DNA from: Flavobacterium sp. KMS
Lineage (GTDB): Bacteria; Bacteroidota; Bacteroidia; Flavobacteriales; Flavobacteriaceae
Length of the DNA: 64,000 nucleotides
Direction: 5' to 3'
Assembly (NCBI RefSeq): GCF_000813005.1
Contig: NZ_JSYP01000011.1
Coordinates: forward strand, 186,001 to 250,000
Shown: positions 43,765 to 53,270 of the stretch, one piece after another
Layout: every line of letters starts with the position of its first letter
Position numbering within the stretch: the first letter of the stretch is position 1
The notes under the pieces: model-generated
Told to the model about the DNA's origin: nothing
The model's input: only the letters and a program-made list of their open reading frames with translations
Databases searched by the model: none
Translations under genes and position numbers: made by a program

Positions 43765-44817
43765 TTAAAACCCTAAATAAGCTGCAATTTCACCTCTTAA
43801 CATTACAACACCAGTAATCATGATATTGATGATAGAAAGCGGAATTAATATTTTCCAACCCAAATGCATCAATTGGTCATATCTGAATCTTGGAATAGTC
43901 CAACGAACCCACATATAGAAAAATATGAAAAAGCATATTTTGGCAAATAAAACAACCATTCCTAAAACGTTAGCTGGGTTTACACCTGCATTCTCCACCA
44001 TCCATTGCATACCAGGATAGTTATATCCACCAAAGAATAATACAGAGATAATAGTAGCCGAGATAAACATATTTGCATATTCAGCAAATAAATAGAATCC
44101 CATTTTCATCGAAGAATACTCTGTGTGATATCCACCAACTAATTCCGTTTCACATTCTGCTAAGTCAAAAGGAGTTCTGTTTGTTTCAGCAAATGCACAA
44201 ATAAGGAAAATTAAAAATGATAATGGTTGGTAAAATACGTTCCAGTTCATTTCAGCTTGTTGCATAGAGATTTCTCTTAAGCTTAAACTACCAGTCATCA
44301 TCAATAAAGCAATCATCGACAATCCCATTGCGATTTCATACGAAACCATTTGCGAAGCAGCACGAACCGCTCCCATCAATGAGAATTTACTGTTAGATGC
44401 CCATCCACCAATCATGATACCATAAACCCCAACAGAAACAACTCCGAAGAAATATAATAATCCAATATTGATATCCGTAGCTTGTAGTAAAATATCTCTG
44501 CCAAATAAATGTAATTTATCTCCCCAAGGAATTACGGCACTTGTCATTAAAGCAGTACTCATGGCAATTGCAGGACCTACAACAAATAAAAATTTATTTG
44601 GAGTATTAGGTATAAACTCCTCTTTCGAGAATAACTTCATACCATCTGCAAGAGGTTGTAATAATCCACCCCAACCAGCACGGTTAGGTCCAACACGGTC
44701 TTGTAAGAAAGCTGCAACTTTACGTTCAGCCCAAGTAGAATACATCGCCATAATCATAGTCACGGCAAAAACCACTAAGATTACAACACTTTTTTCTATA
44801 ATAAATGTACTATCCAT
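43765..44817 (-). CDS. nuoH: NADH-quinone oxidoreductase subunit H
   Basis: A 350-residue membrane subunit with eight helices that forms part of the quinone site and links the two arms of complex I. WAERKVAAFLQDRVGPNRAG, ADGMKLFSKEEFIP, AETNRTPFDLAECETELVGGYHTEYS and the C-terminal VRWTIPRFRYDQLM are all diagnostic. It starts two bases after nuoG ends. Confidence 0.99.
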   Translation of the reverse strand: MDSTFIIEKSVVILVVFAVTMIMAMYSTWAERKVAAFLQDRVGPNRAGWGGLLQPLADGMKLFSKEEFIPNTPNKFLFVVGPAIAMSTALMTSAVIPWGDKLHLFGRDILLQATDINIGLLYFFGVVSVGVYGIMIGGWASNSKFSLMGAVRAASQMVSYEIAMGLSMIALLMMTGSLSLREISMQQAEMNWNVFYQPLSFLIFLICAFAETNRTPFDLAECETELVGGYHTEYSSMKMGFYLFAEYANMFISATIISVLFFGGYNYPGMQWMVENAGVNPANVLGMVVLFAKICFFIFFYMWVRWTIPRFRYDQLMHLGWKILIPLSIINIMITGVVMLRGEIAAYLGF

Positions 44818-44819
44818 TA

Positions 44820-45851
44820 CTAAGAGATTTTGTCGTTATTGGTTAATGGAATTTGTGCCATACTAATTTTTTTACGGTCTTCATCTCTACCTAAAAGGAT
44901 ATTCTTTTCAGTATCGATTTCTACTTTTTCTAACTTACGAGTATAGTTATTTTGGTTGATAACCGAATCTTTTTCAAATTCTCTTGGTCCTTCAATAGTC
45001 CAGTCAGCAACATTTTTGTGGTCAAAACGACAACTGTTACAAATAAACTCTTCTACTTCATGGTAAATGTCTTTACGACCAGTTACACGTTGTATTTCAC
45101 CACCAAACATCCAAACAGTTGTTTTACCACAACATCCAGGAGTAGTACACTCTCTGTGTGCATTATAAGGCTTATTAAACCAAACTCTTGATTTAAAACG
45201 GAAAGTTTTATCAGTCAAAGCTCCAACAGGACATACATCAATCATATTTCCAGAGAACTCATTATCGATTGCTTTAGAGATACCAGTTGAAATATTAGCG
45301 TGATCACCACGATCTAATACCCCGTGAACTCTATTGTCTGTCAATTGATCTGCTACTTGTACACATCTCTGACATAAGATACAACGGTTCATGTGCAATT
45401 GAATATGCGGACCTATATCTTCTGGTTCAAAAGTTCTTTTTTCTTCAATGAAACGTGATTTCGGATTTCCGTGCTCAAAACTTAAATTTTGAAGATCACA
45501 TTCACCAGCCTGATCACAAACAGGGCAATCCAAAGGGTGATTAATCAATAAAAATTCTGTTACAGATTTACGTGCTTCCGTTACTCTGTCAGAAGATTTG
45601 CTGTTTACTTCCATACCATCCATACATCCTGTTACACAAGATGCCATCAATTTTGGCATTGGTCTTGGATCAGCTTCACTTCCTTTCGATACTTCAACTA
45701 AACAACAACGGCATTTTCCTCCGCTACCTTTTAATTTTGAGTAATAGCACATGGCTGGCGGAACTAAATCTCCACCAATCATACGTGCAGCCTGTAGGAT
45801 TGTTGTTCCTGGCTCTACGTCTATACTTTGACCGTCTATGGTTACTTTCAT
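44820..45851 (-). CDS. nuoG: NADH-quinone oxidoreductase subunit G, short form
   Basis: A 343-residue version of the iron-sulfur subunit. It retains the [2Fe-2S] domain (PPAMCYYSKLKG then CRCC), the H-C-C-C cluster region (HPLDCPVCDQAGECDLQ), a 4Fe-4S ferredoxin domain (CILCQRCVQV with DVCPVGAL) and the small molybdopterin-type 4Fe-4S domain (CTTPGCCGKTT, ICNSCRF). The large molybdopterin-fold domain that makes NuoG 700-900 residues long elsewhere is absent. The gene abuts nuoH with no remnant, so this is a natural short form, as in other Bacteroidetes to my knowledge. Confidence 0.95.
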   Translation of the reverse strand: MKVTIDGQSIDVEPGTTILQAARMIGGDLVPPAMCYYSKLKGSGGKCRCCLVEVSKGSEADPRPMPKLMASCVTGCMDGMEVNSKSSDRVTEARKSVTEFLLINHPLDCPVCDQAGECDLQNLSFEHGNPKSRFIEEKRTFEPEDIGPHIQLHMNRCILCQRCVQVADQLTDNRVHGVLDRGDHANISTGISKAIDNEFSGNMIDVCPVGALTDKTFRFKSRVWFNKPYNAHRECTTPGCCGKTTVWMFGGEIQRVTGRKDIYHEVEEFICNSCRFDHKNVADWTIEGPREFEKDSVINQNNYTRKLEKVEIDTEKNILLGRDEDRKKISMAQIPLTNNDKIS

Positions 45852-45928
45852 CTCTATATTTTGTTATTTTAGTTTAAGGTTTAAAGTTTCAAGTTGTTGA
45901 ACTTAAAGCTAAAAAGCTTCAAACTAAT

Positions 45929-47296
45929 TTAAACTGTTTGTTTTGTTACTAAATGTTTTACTTGCGAAAAAGGCTCAGCAACAAAATGTTCTCTGTTTTT
46001 TATTTTTTCTGGGAAACGAACGTGATATTCAAATTCATCTCTAAAATGACGAATAGCTGCTGCTACTGGCCAAGATGCTGCATCTCCAAGTGGGCAAATC
46101 GTATTTCCTTCGATTTTACTTTGAATGCTCCATAATAATTCGATATCCTCTTCACGACCTTGACCGTTTTCGATTCTCCATAATATTTTTTCTAACCATC
46201 CTGTACCTTCACGACAAGGAGTACATTGTCCACAAGATTCGTGGTGGTAAAAACGTGCAAAATTCCATGTATTTCTTACGATACAGGCAGTGTCGTTGTA
46301 CACGATAAATCCTCCGGAACCTAACATAGATCCAGTAGCAAAACCACCATCACTTAAAGATTCGTAAGTCATTAAACGATCTTCACCATTTGCAGTTTTA
46401 AAAATCAATTCAGCTGGCAAAATTGGCACAGAAGAACCTCCGGGAACAAACGCTTTTAAAGGTCTGCTTGAAGACATTCCGCCTAAGTATTCATCAGAAT
46501 TCATGAATTCATCAACACTTAAACCTAATTCAATTTCATAAACTCCAGGATTTTTAACGTGTCCAGAAGCAGAGATTAATTTAGTTCCAGTAGAACGACC
46601 TACACCAATTTTGGCATAATCATCACCAGAGTTATTGATAATCCATGGCACAGTGGCAATAGTTTCAACATTGTTTACCACGGTAGGGTTAGCCCAAAGT
46701 CCAGAAACAGCAGGGAACGGTGGTTTAATACGCGGATTTCCTCTTTTTCCTTCCAATGACTCAATAAGTGCAGTTTCTTCACCACAAATATAAGCACCAG
46801 CCCCACAGTGAACGTATAGTTCCAGATCATATCCTGATCCTAATATGTTTTTTCCCAAAAATCCAGCAGCTTTCGCTTCGGCAATGGCTCTTTCTAATAT
46901 TTTGAAAACCCACATATATTCTCCACGAATGTAGATATATGATAAGTTAGCACCTAAGGCAAAACTTGAAGTAATCATACCTTCAATCAATAAGTGAGGA
47001 ATGTATTCCATCAAATAACGATCTTTAAAAGTACCTGGCTCAGATTCGTCGGCGTTGCATACTAAATGTCTTGGTTTTCCTGATTTTTTATCAATAAAAC
47101 TCCATTTCATACCTGCAGGGAAACCTGCACCACCGCGACCACGAAGACCTGATTTTTTTACTTCTTCAACAACTTCGTCTGGTGTAAGCGTTTTTAAAGC
47201 TTTTTCTACAGATGCATAACCACCATTTTTGCGGTATACTTCGTAGGTTTTAATACCAGGAATATTGATTTTATCTAATAATATTTTCTGTGACAT
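45929..47296 (-). CDS. nuoF: NADH-quinone oxidoreductase subunit F (NADH/FMN site)
   Basis: A 455-residue flavoprotein where NADH reduces FMN. SGLRGRGGAGFPAGMKW forms the FMN and NADH site, NADESEPGTFKDR and HCGAGAYICGEETALIESLEG follow, and the cluster N3 ligands are in ESCGQCTPCREGTGW with a later CPLGDAASW. It starts one base after nuoE. A 77-base spacer with small inverted repeats (around 45870-45920) separates it from nuoG. Confidence 0.99.
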   Translation of the reverse strand: MSQKILLDKINIPGIKTYEVYRKNGGYASVEKALKTLTPDEVVEEVKKSGLRGRGGAGFPAGMKWSFIDKKSGKPRHLVCNADESEPGTFKDRYLMEYIPHLLIEGMITSSFALGANLSYIYIRGEYMWVFKILERAIAEAKAAGFLGKNILGSGYDLELYVHCGAGAYICGEETALIESLEGKRGNPRIKPPFPAVSGLWANPTVVNNVETIATVPWIINNSGDDYAKIGVGRSTGTKLISASGHVKNPGVYEIELGLSVDEFMNSDEYLGGMSSSRPLKAFVPGGSSVPILPAELIFKTANGEDRLMTYESLSDGGFATGSMLGSGGFIVYNDTACIVRNTWNFARFYHHESCGQCTPCREGTGWLEKILWRIENGQGREEDIELLWSIQSKIEGNTICPLGDAASWPVAAAIRHFRDEFEYHVRFPEKIKNREHFVAEPFSQVKHLVTKQTV

Positions 47297-47297
47297 A

Positions 47298-47828
47298 TTA
47301 TTTATCGTGTAATATTATTTTATTATCCTTACAATCAGTGATTAACTGATCAATTTTTTCTTCTGTAAGTTTTTCTTTGTAGAAATCGCCTAACTGCATC
47401 ATTGGAGCGTATCCACAAGCACCTAAACACTCAACGCCAGCAATGCTGAACATTCCGTCAGGAGTTGTTTCACCCATTTTAATGCCTAATTTCTCAGATG
47501 TATAATCCATTAAATTTTCGGCACCATTTAAACAACAACAAGAAGTCTGACAAAATTCAAACATGTATTTACCCATTGGTTTTTGGTTGTACATGGTATA
47601 AAAAGTTACCACTTCGTAAACCTCAATTGGTTTTATATGTAAGATTTCGGCAACCTTGTCCTGTAGCTCAATACTTAGCCAGTTTTCATGGGCATCTTGT
47701 ACTTCGTGTAAAACAGGCAATAAAGCCGATTTTCTTTTGTCTTCAGGATAATGACTGATTAACTCATTGATGCGGTTCATCAATGCCTCAGTCATATTTA
47801 TTTCTTGTTTGTAATGTTTACGTTCCAT
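47298..47828 (-). CDS. nuoE: NADH-quinone oxidoreductase subunit E
   Basis: A 176-residue thioredoxin-fold subunit carrying the [2Fe-2S] cluster N1a on CQTSCCCLNGAENLM and CLGACGYAP. It forms the NADH dehydrogenase module with NuoF. The N-terminal MERKHYKQEI is probably part of the protein, but a start at the later methionine (position 47795) would also give a normal length. Confidence 0.97.
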   Translation of the reverse strand: MERKHYKQEINMTEALMNRINELISHYPEDKRKSALLPVLHEVQDAHENWLSIELQDKVAEILHIKPIEVYEVVTFYTMYNQKPMGKYMFEFCQTSCCCLNGAENLMDYTSEKLGIKMGETTPDGMFSIAGVECLGACGYAPMMQLGDFYKEKLTEEKIDQLITDCKDNKIILHDK

Positions 47829-47930
47829 TTTTATTTTAGATTTTAGATTTTAGATTTCAGTTTTTTCTGTTGTCTATAATCTATATTCTGCAATCATTGT
47901 TTAAGTTTTAGATTCTTCAATCTGAATTCT

Positions 47931-49169
47931 TTATGCGTCTAACTCTCCAGCGATAACATTTAAACTTGATAATATTACAATGGCATCCGATAACATAGCT
48001 CCTTTAATCATTTCAGGATAAGCTTGATAATATATAAAGCATGGTCTTCTAAAATGTAATCTGTATGGAGTTCTGCTTCCGTCGGTTACCAGGTAAAATC
48101 CTAATTCACCATTTCCGCCTTCAACCGCGTGGTATATTTCGGCAACTGGAACAGGAACTTCTCCCATAACAATCTTAAAGTGATATATTAACGATTCCAT
48201 GTTAGTGTATACATCTTCTTTTGGAGGAAGATAGTAATCTGGAACTTCAGCATGGAAAACATTTCCTTCTGGCATTTTATCTAATGCTTGACGAATAATG
48301 CTTAAACTTTCCCAAACTTCGGCATTACGAACACAGAAACGGTCGTAAGTATCTCCCGATTTCCCAACTGGAACGATAAAGTCAAAATCTTCGTAAGATG
48401 AATACGGTTGAGCAACACGTATGTCATAATCAACACCACTAGCACGTAAGTTTGGTCCTGTGAAACCGTAAGCCATAGCTCTTTCGGCACTTATTGGTCC
48501 AACATTAACCGTTCTGTCAATGAAAATTCTGTTTCTTTCGAATAGGCTTTCGAATTCTTTCCAGGCAACTGGAAATTCTTCTAAGAAAATTTCAATTTTT
48601 TTGAAAGCGGCCTCAGACCAATCTCTTTCAAATCCACCGATTCTTCCCATATTTGTAGTTAAACGAGCTCCACAAATTTCTTCGTAGATTTCGTATATTT
48701 TTTCTCTAAATTGAAAAACGTAAAGGAAACCTGTATAAGCACCTGTATCTACCCCAAGAATTGAATTACAGATAATATGATCGGTAATTCTAGACAGTTC
48801 CATTATGATAACTCTTAAGTATTGAACACGTTTAGGTATTTCAATTTCTAAAAGTTTTTCTAGAGTCATCCACCATCCCATATTATTGATAGGAGAGGAG
48901 CAATAGTTCATTCGGTCTGTAAGAGGAGTGATTTGATAAAAAGGACGATTTTCGGCAATTTTTTCGAATGCTCTGTGGATGTAACCAATAGTTGTTTCAG
49001 CCTCAAGAATTCTCTCACCGTCCATTAACAGTACGTTTTGAAAAATACCGTGTGTAGCTGGGTGTGTTGGTCCTAAGTTCAGAACAGAAAGTTCGCTTCC
49101 TTCGTCGTTTAGTTTCTGTTCGATTATTTTAGCATAGCGATGCTCTGGTGGTAATAATAGTTCTGACAT
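47931..49169 (-). CDS. nuoD: NADH-quinone oxidoreductase subunit D
   Basis: A 412-residue subunit related to hydrogenase large subunits; with NuoB it forms the quinone pocket. LNLGPTHPATHGIFQ, GYIHRAFEK and MNYCSSPINNMGWW are visible, as is the C-terminal DGSRTPYRLHFRRPC. NuoC and NuoD are separate genes, unlike the fused NuoCD of E. coli. It is followed by a 102-base spacer containing TTTAGATT repeats before nuoE. Confidence 0.99.
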   Translation of the reverse strand: MSELLLPPEHRYAKIIEQKLNDEGSELSVLNLGPTHPATHGIFQNVLLMDGERILEAETTIGYIHRAFEKIAENRPFYQITPLTDRMNYCSSPINNMGWWMTLEKLLEIEIPKRVQYLRVIIMELSRITDHIICNSILGVDTGAYTGFLYVFQFREKIYEIYEEICGARLTTNMGRIGGFERDWSEAAFKKIEIFLEEFPVAWKEFESLFERNRIFIDRTVNVGPISAERAMAYGFTGPNLRASGVDYDIRVAQPYSSYEDFDFIVPVGKSGDTYDRFCVRNAEVWESLSIIRQALDKMPEGNVFHAEVPDYYLPPKEDVYTNMESLIYHFKIVMGEVPVPVAEIYHAVEGGNGELGFYLVTDGSRTPYRLHFRRPCFIYYQAYPEMIKGAMLSDAIVILSSLNVIAGELDA

Positions 49170-49201
49170 TTATTTAATGTGAAAAATTATATGATTTTGT
49201 C

Positions 49202-49723
49202 TTAGCAATTTGTTGTTGTTCTTCCAAAGAACCTGTCGTCTTTATCAGTTCTTCCACTGTCTTCCAATGGGAACTCTTTACGCATCGGAAATGAAATCAT
49301 TTCATCCATATTCAAAATACGTTTCAATTGTGGATGACCGATGAAATTTACTCCATAAAAATCATATGTTTCTCTTTCCATCCAGTTTGAACACAAGAAA
49401 ATGTTTGATATGGTTTTTATTTCTGGTTTTTCACCATTGATAAAGGCTTTTATTTTAATTCTTTTGTTTTCATACCAGTTATGCAAATGATATACTATTG
49501 CAAATTGGCGGTCAACTTCATTATCAGGGTAGTGAATACCACATAAATCGGTTAGGAAATGAAAACGTAATATCGGGTCATTTTTCAAAAAAAGAATTAC
49601 AGCTGTAATTTTATCAGAATCAACTTCTAATGAAAAAATGTCTCTTTCTTGATTGAAATTGAAAACACTTTCTCCAAATGTTTCAATTAATTTATCTTGA
49701 ATTTCTATTGTCTCTAATGCCAT
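49202..49723 (-). CDS. nuoC: NADH-quinone oxidoreductase subunit C
   Basis: A 173-residue peripheral-arm subunit, unfused to NuoD. The diagnostic region is NWMERETYDFYGVNFIGHPQLKRIL followed by MRKEFPLED. The N-terminal domain is short. It lies four bases after nuoB and 32 before nuoD. Confidence 0.97.
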   Translation of the reverse strand: MALETIEIQDKLIETFGESVFNFNQERDIFSLEVDSDKITAVILFLKNDPILRFHFLTDLCGIHYPDNEVDRQFAIVYHLHNWYENKRIKIKAFINGEKPEIKTISNIFLCSNWMERETYDFYGVNFIGHPQLKRILNMDEMISFPMRKEFPLEDSGRTDKDDRFFGRTTTNC

Positions 49724-49727
49724 TTTG

Positions 49728-50276
49728 TTATTGAATGTTATATGAAGCCAATAATTCTTGGTACTCAGGTGAGCTGCGTCTTCTTACAGACTCGCTTTTT
49801 ACTAATTCTTGTAATTTCATTACACCATCAAGAATTTGTTCTGGTCTTGGCGGACAACCCGGAACATAAACATCTACAGGTATTATTTTGTCAATTCCCT
49901 GAAGAACTGAATAAGTATCAAAAATACCTCCGGATGATGCACAAGCACCTACGGCAATAACCCAACGAGGTTCGGCCATTTGCTCATAAACCTGACGTAA
50001 AACTGGTCCCATTTTTTTAGAAATAGTTCCCATTACCATTAACATATCAGCCTGACGAGGAGAAAAACTCACACGCTCAGAACCAAATCGTGCTATATCG
50101 TAATGCGAAGCCATTGTAGCCATGAATTCGATACCGCAACAAGAAGTTGCAAATGGTAAAGGCCATAACGAATTGGCTCTTGCTAAACCTACAACATCGT
50201 TAAGTTTTGTAGCGAAGAAACCCTCTCCTGTAACTCCTTCTGGCGGGGCAACCATATTTATATTTGAATCGCTCAT
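49728..50276 (-). CDS. nuoB: NADH-quinone oxidoreductase subunit B (cluster N2)
   Basis: A 182-residue subunit that binds the terminal 4Fe-4S cluster N2 at the quinone site. The tandem cysteines are in [12 protein letters not shown], and further ligands are in VGACASSGG and [29 protein letters not shown] is also characteristic. A 177-base spacer rich in TTTAGATT units separates it from nuoA. Confidence 0.99.
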   Translation of the reverse strand: MSDSNINMVAPPEGVTGEGFFATKLNDVVGLARANSLWPLPFATSCCGIEFMATMASHYDIARFGSERVSFSPRQADMLMVMGTISKKMGPVLRQVYEQMAEPRWVIAVGACASSGGIFDTYSVLQGIDKIIPVDVYVPGCPPRPEQILDGVMKLQELVKSESVRRRSSPEYQELLASYNIQ

Positions 50277-50453
50277 TATTATTTTAGATTTCTGATTTCT
50301 GATTTTAGATTTCGAGAAATCGTAAAAACTGAAATCAATTTTTTTAAATCAATTGTATTATTTTGAGGAGTTCAAATCTTAAATTGTAAATAACTTAGTC
50401 AAGAATCTATTCTTAAATCTAAAATCACCAATCTAAAATCTAAAATCTCTTTT
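50277..50453. repeat. TTTAGATT-rich spacer inside the nuo operon
   Basis: Several TTTAGATTT units at the left (50283-50311) face AAATCTAAAATC units at the right (50416-50450), so the ends can pair as a long imperfect hairpin. Similar TTTAGATTTTAGATT units recur at 47834-47862. Confidence 0.7.
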
Positions 50454-50819
50454 TTATTCCCACTCTAAGGCTTTCTTTTTGATAATGTAGAAGAAGCCTA
50501 CTAAAAGAAGTGACATGAATACTAACATTTTTAGCATTCCTTCCATACCTAGTTCTTTAAAGTTTGCAGCCCATGGGTAAAGGAAAATTACCTCTACGTC
50601 GAACAATACAAATAATATAGCAACTAAGAAATATTTTACTGAGAATGGTACACGAGCATTACCAATAGATTCTACACCACACTCAAAGTTTTTGTCTTTG
50701 CTTGCGGAAGCTCTTTTTGGGCCTAATTTTCCAGAAATGATAATGGTTCCTACTACAAAACCAACAGCTAAAATAAGCTGCATTAAAATTGGAATATAAT
50801 TTACTTGATCTGAATGCAT
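50454..50819 (-). CDS. nuoA: NADH-quinone oxidoreductase subunit A
   Basis: A 121-residue subunit with three membrane helices. KNFECGVESIGNARVPFSVKYF contains the loop cysteine that switches between active and inactive complex I in other organisms, and FVLFDVEVIFLYPWA carries the conserved acidic residues. It is the first gene of the operon and has a near-ideal promoter 33 bases upstream. Confidence 0.98.
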   Translation of the reverse strand: MHSDQVNYIPILMQLILAVGFVVGTIIISGKLGPKRASASKDKNFECGVESIGNARVPFSVKYFLVAILFVLFDVEVIFLYPWAANFKELGMEGMLKMLVFMSLLLVGFFYIIKKKALEWE

Positions 50820-50851
50820 AATTTAAGGATTTTTTGCTTAAAAATAAGTCA

Positions 50852-50882
50852 CAAAGATAGCCCTCAAGTATGTAAATCACAA
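50852..50882 (-). promoter_or_regulatory. Promoter of the nuoA-N operon
   Basis: On the minus strand, TTG (50880-50882), a 20-base spacer and TATCTTTG (50852-50859) form an ideal Bacteroidetes promoter. The predicted leader is about 26 bases. Confidence 0.85.
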
Positions 50883-50985
50883 GCTAAAAAATGATTTAAG
50901 TAGGTTTTGAAATGTAGTAATAGTGTAATTTTTATTGATTATAAATAAGATTTCGAATTTTATGATTTTTTTAAGAATTAGGCGT

Positions 50986-51022
50986 AAAAAAAAAGCGTTT
51001 CGAAATTAATCGAAACGCTTTT
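50986..51022 (-). terminator. Terminator of the cold-shock gene
   Basis: AAAAGCGTTTCG (50991-51002) pairs exactly with CGAAACGCTTTT (51011-51022); a T-run follows on the minus strand. Confidence 0.95.
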
Positions 51023-51065
51023 AAGCATTCGGTGGCAAAAAAAATAAATTGCTATATTTTTATGC

Positions 51066-51260
51066 TTAGATTACTGCAACTTTAGCAGCAACTTTACCTT
51101 TTCTTCCTTCTTCTTCTTCGTAGCTTACTCTGTCACCTTCGCGTAATTCTTCCGCGTTGATTCCTGATGCATGAACGAAAATGTCTTTTCCTGTTTCTTC
51201 GTCTGTAATGAACCCGTAACCTTTAGACTCATTGAAAAATTTAACTGTACCTGTACGCAT
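51066..51260 (-). CDS. CspA-family cold-shock RNA chaperone
   Basis: A 64-residue single-stranded nucleic-acid-binding protein. RNP1 is in KGYGFITD and RNP2 in DIFVHAS, on the usual five-strand barrel beginning TGTVKFFN. It melts RNA secondary structure. A promoter lies just upstream and its own terminator follows, so it is monocistronic. The short predicted leader (about 25 bases) argues against a long cold-sensing 5' region. Confidence 0.97.
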   Translation of the reverse strand: MRTGTVKFFNESKGYGFITDEETGKDIFVHASGINAEELREGDRVSYEEEEGRKGKVAAKVAVI

Positions 51261-51289
51261 TGTAATAGTAATAATAATTTATAATGAGG

Positions 51290-51322
51290 CAAATGTAAGA
51301 TATAAAATAATACAAAAGACAA
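51290..51322 (-). promoter_or_regulatory. Promoter of the cold-shock gene
   Basis: On the minus strand, TTG (51320-51322) is followed by 22 bases and TACATTTG (51290-51297). Confidence 0.65.
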
Positions 51323-51372
51323 CAAACTGTTAATTTTTTAGAAAAAATATTGATTTACAGTGTATTCACTTA

Positions 51373-53130
51373 TTATTTTGCTTCAATTTGGATGTGTAAT
51401 TCTTTTAATTGTAAAGCATCTATTGCTGCAGGAGCATCAATCATTACATCACGACCCGAATTATTTTTTGGGAACGCAATAAAATCTCTAATTGTCTCTT
51501 GTCCACCTAATATAGCTACTAATCTGTCTAGTCCAAAAGCTAATCCTCCGTGTGGTGGAGCTCCAAATTGGAATGCATCCATTAAGAACCCGAATTGTGC
51601 TTTAGCTTCTTCTTCGGTAAAACCTAGGTATTTAAACATTAATTGTTGCGTTGCCTTATCGTGAATACGGATAGAACCTCCTCCAATTTCATTCCCGTTA
51701 AGAACCATGTCATATGCATTGGCACGAACTTTTCCAGGTTCAGTTTCCAATAATTGCATATCTTCTGGTTTAGGAGATGTAAACGGGTGGTGCATAGCAT
51801 GGTAACGACCAGTTTCTTCGTCTAATTCCAACAACGGGAAATCTACTACCCATAATGGAGCAAATTCTTCTGGTTTACGTAAACCTAAACGAGTTGCTAA
51901 TTCCATACGTAAAGCACTTAATTGCGCACGTGTTTTATTGGCTGGACCAGAAAGTACAAAAATCATATCTCCAGGTTTTGCTCCTGTAGCTTTTGCCCAA
52001 TTAGTTAAATCGTCTTGATCGTAAAATTTATCTACAGATGATTTGTAAGTTCCATCGTCATTACATTTAGCATAAACCATTCCTGATGCACCAACTTGTG
52101 GACGTTTAACCCAGTCAATTAATCCGTCGATTTCTTTACGAGTATAATTTCCTGCGCCAGGAACTGCAATTCCAACTACTAATTCGGCAGCATTAAATAC
52201 TGGGAACTCTTTATGTTGTGCAAATTCGTTTAATTCTCCAAACTCCATTCCGAAACGAATGTCCGGTTTGTCATTTCCATATGTTTTCATAGCATAGTCG
52301 TAAGTAATTCTTGGGAATTTATCTACTTCTACACCTTTTATTTCTTTTAGTAAGTGTCTTGTCAGTCCTTCAAAAACATTTAAAATGTCTTCTTGTTCTA
52401 CAAATGCCATTTCGCAATCGATTTGTGTAAACTCAGGCTGACGGTCAGCACGTAAATCTTCGTCACGGAAACATTTTACAATCTGGAAGTATTTATCCAT
52501 ACCACCAACCATCAATAATTGTTTGAAAGTTTGTGGAGATTGTGGTAATGCATAAAATTGTCCTTCGTTCATACGACTTGGTACAACGAAATCTCTTGCT
52601 CCTTCTGGAGTCGATTTTATTAAGTAAGGAGTCTCTACTTCGCAGAAATCCAAATCAGATAAATATTTACGAACTTCCATTGCCACTTTATGACGGAATA
52701 GTAAACTATTTTTTACTGGATTACGACGAATATCAAGGTAACGATATTTCATTCGGATATCTTCTCCACCATCAGTTTCATCTTCTATTGTGAAAGGAGG
52801 CGTTAATGCAGCATTAAGAACAGTTAGTTCAGTGACTAAAATTTCTATGTCACCAGTAACCATGTTTTTGTTTTTGTTCTTGTCCTCACGTTCAATCACA
52901 GTTCCTTTAACTTGGATAACAAATTCTCTTCCTAGCGTTTTTGCTGCTTCAAAAACGGCTTTGTCGCTACGACTTTCGTCGAAAATAAGTTGTGTGATTC
53001 CATAACGGTCACGTAAATCGACCCAATTCATAAATCCCTTATCACGCGATTTCTGAACCCAGCCCGCTAGTGTAACTTCTGTATTAATGTGTGAGGCGTT
53101 TAATTCGCCACAATTATGACTTCTATACAT
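51373..53130 (-). CDS. aspS: Aspartyl-tRNA synthetase
   Basis: A 585-residue class II synthetase that charges tRNA-Asp. It has an N-terminal OB-fold anticodon domain ([23 protein letters not shown]), motif 2 ([18 protein letters not shown]), a bacterial GAD insertion (about residues 290-410) and motif 3 ([13 protein letters not shown]). I start at 53130 ([10 protein letters not shown]), the normal bacterial N-terminus; the frame continues to 53163 but has no similarity there and runs into a -7 box at 53149-53156. The sequence alone does not say whether it also charges tRNA-Asn. Confidence 0.98.
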   Translation of the reverse strand: MYRSHNCGELNASHINTEVTLAGWVQKSRDKGFMNWVDLRDRYGITQLIFDESRSDKAVFEAAKTLGREFVIQVKGTVIEREDKNKNKNMVTGDIEILVTELTVLNAALTPPFTIEDETDGGEDIRMKYRYLDIRRNPVKNSLLFRHKVAMEVRKYLSDLDFCEVETPYLIKSTPEGARDFVVPSRMNEGQFYALPQSPQTFKQLLMVGGMDKYFQIVKCFRDEDLRADRQPEFTQIDCEMAFVEQEDILNVFEGLTRHLLKEIKGVEVDKFPRITYDYAMKTYGNDKPDIRFGMEFGELNEFAQHKEFPVFNAAELVVGIAVPGAGNYTRKEIDGLIDWVKRPQVGASGMVYAKCNDDGTYKSSVDKFYDQDDLTNWAKATGAKPGDMIFVLSGPANKTRAQLSALRMELATRLGLRKPEEFAPLWVVDFPLLELDEETGRYHAMHHPFTSPKPEDMQLLETEPGKVRANAYDMVLNGNEIGGGSIRIHDKATQQLMFKYLGFTEEEAKAQFGFLMDAFQFGAPPHGGLAFGLDRLVAILGGQETIRDFIAFPKNNSGRDVMIDAPAAIDALQLKELHIQIEAK

Positions 53131-53270
53131 GATCCAAATTTTAGATTGCAAAAGTAAACACAAAAATTAAATAAGTCCAGTTTTCTAATGTTTAATGCTA
53201 TTCTTCTTGATTATTTTTTTATTTCGGTTTATATAAATGATTATTTTTACTTGAACTTATTAATTATATT

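Noticed and set aside
44820..45851. nuoG broken by frameshift
   Set aside because: The next gene, nuoH, begins two bases after the stop and no remnant of the molybdopterin domain is present in any frame.
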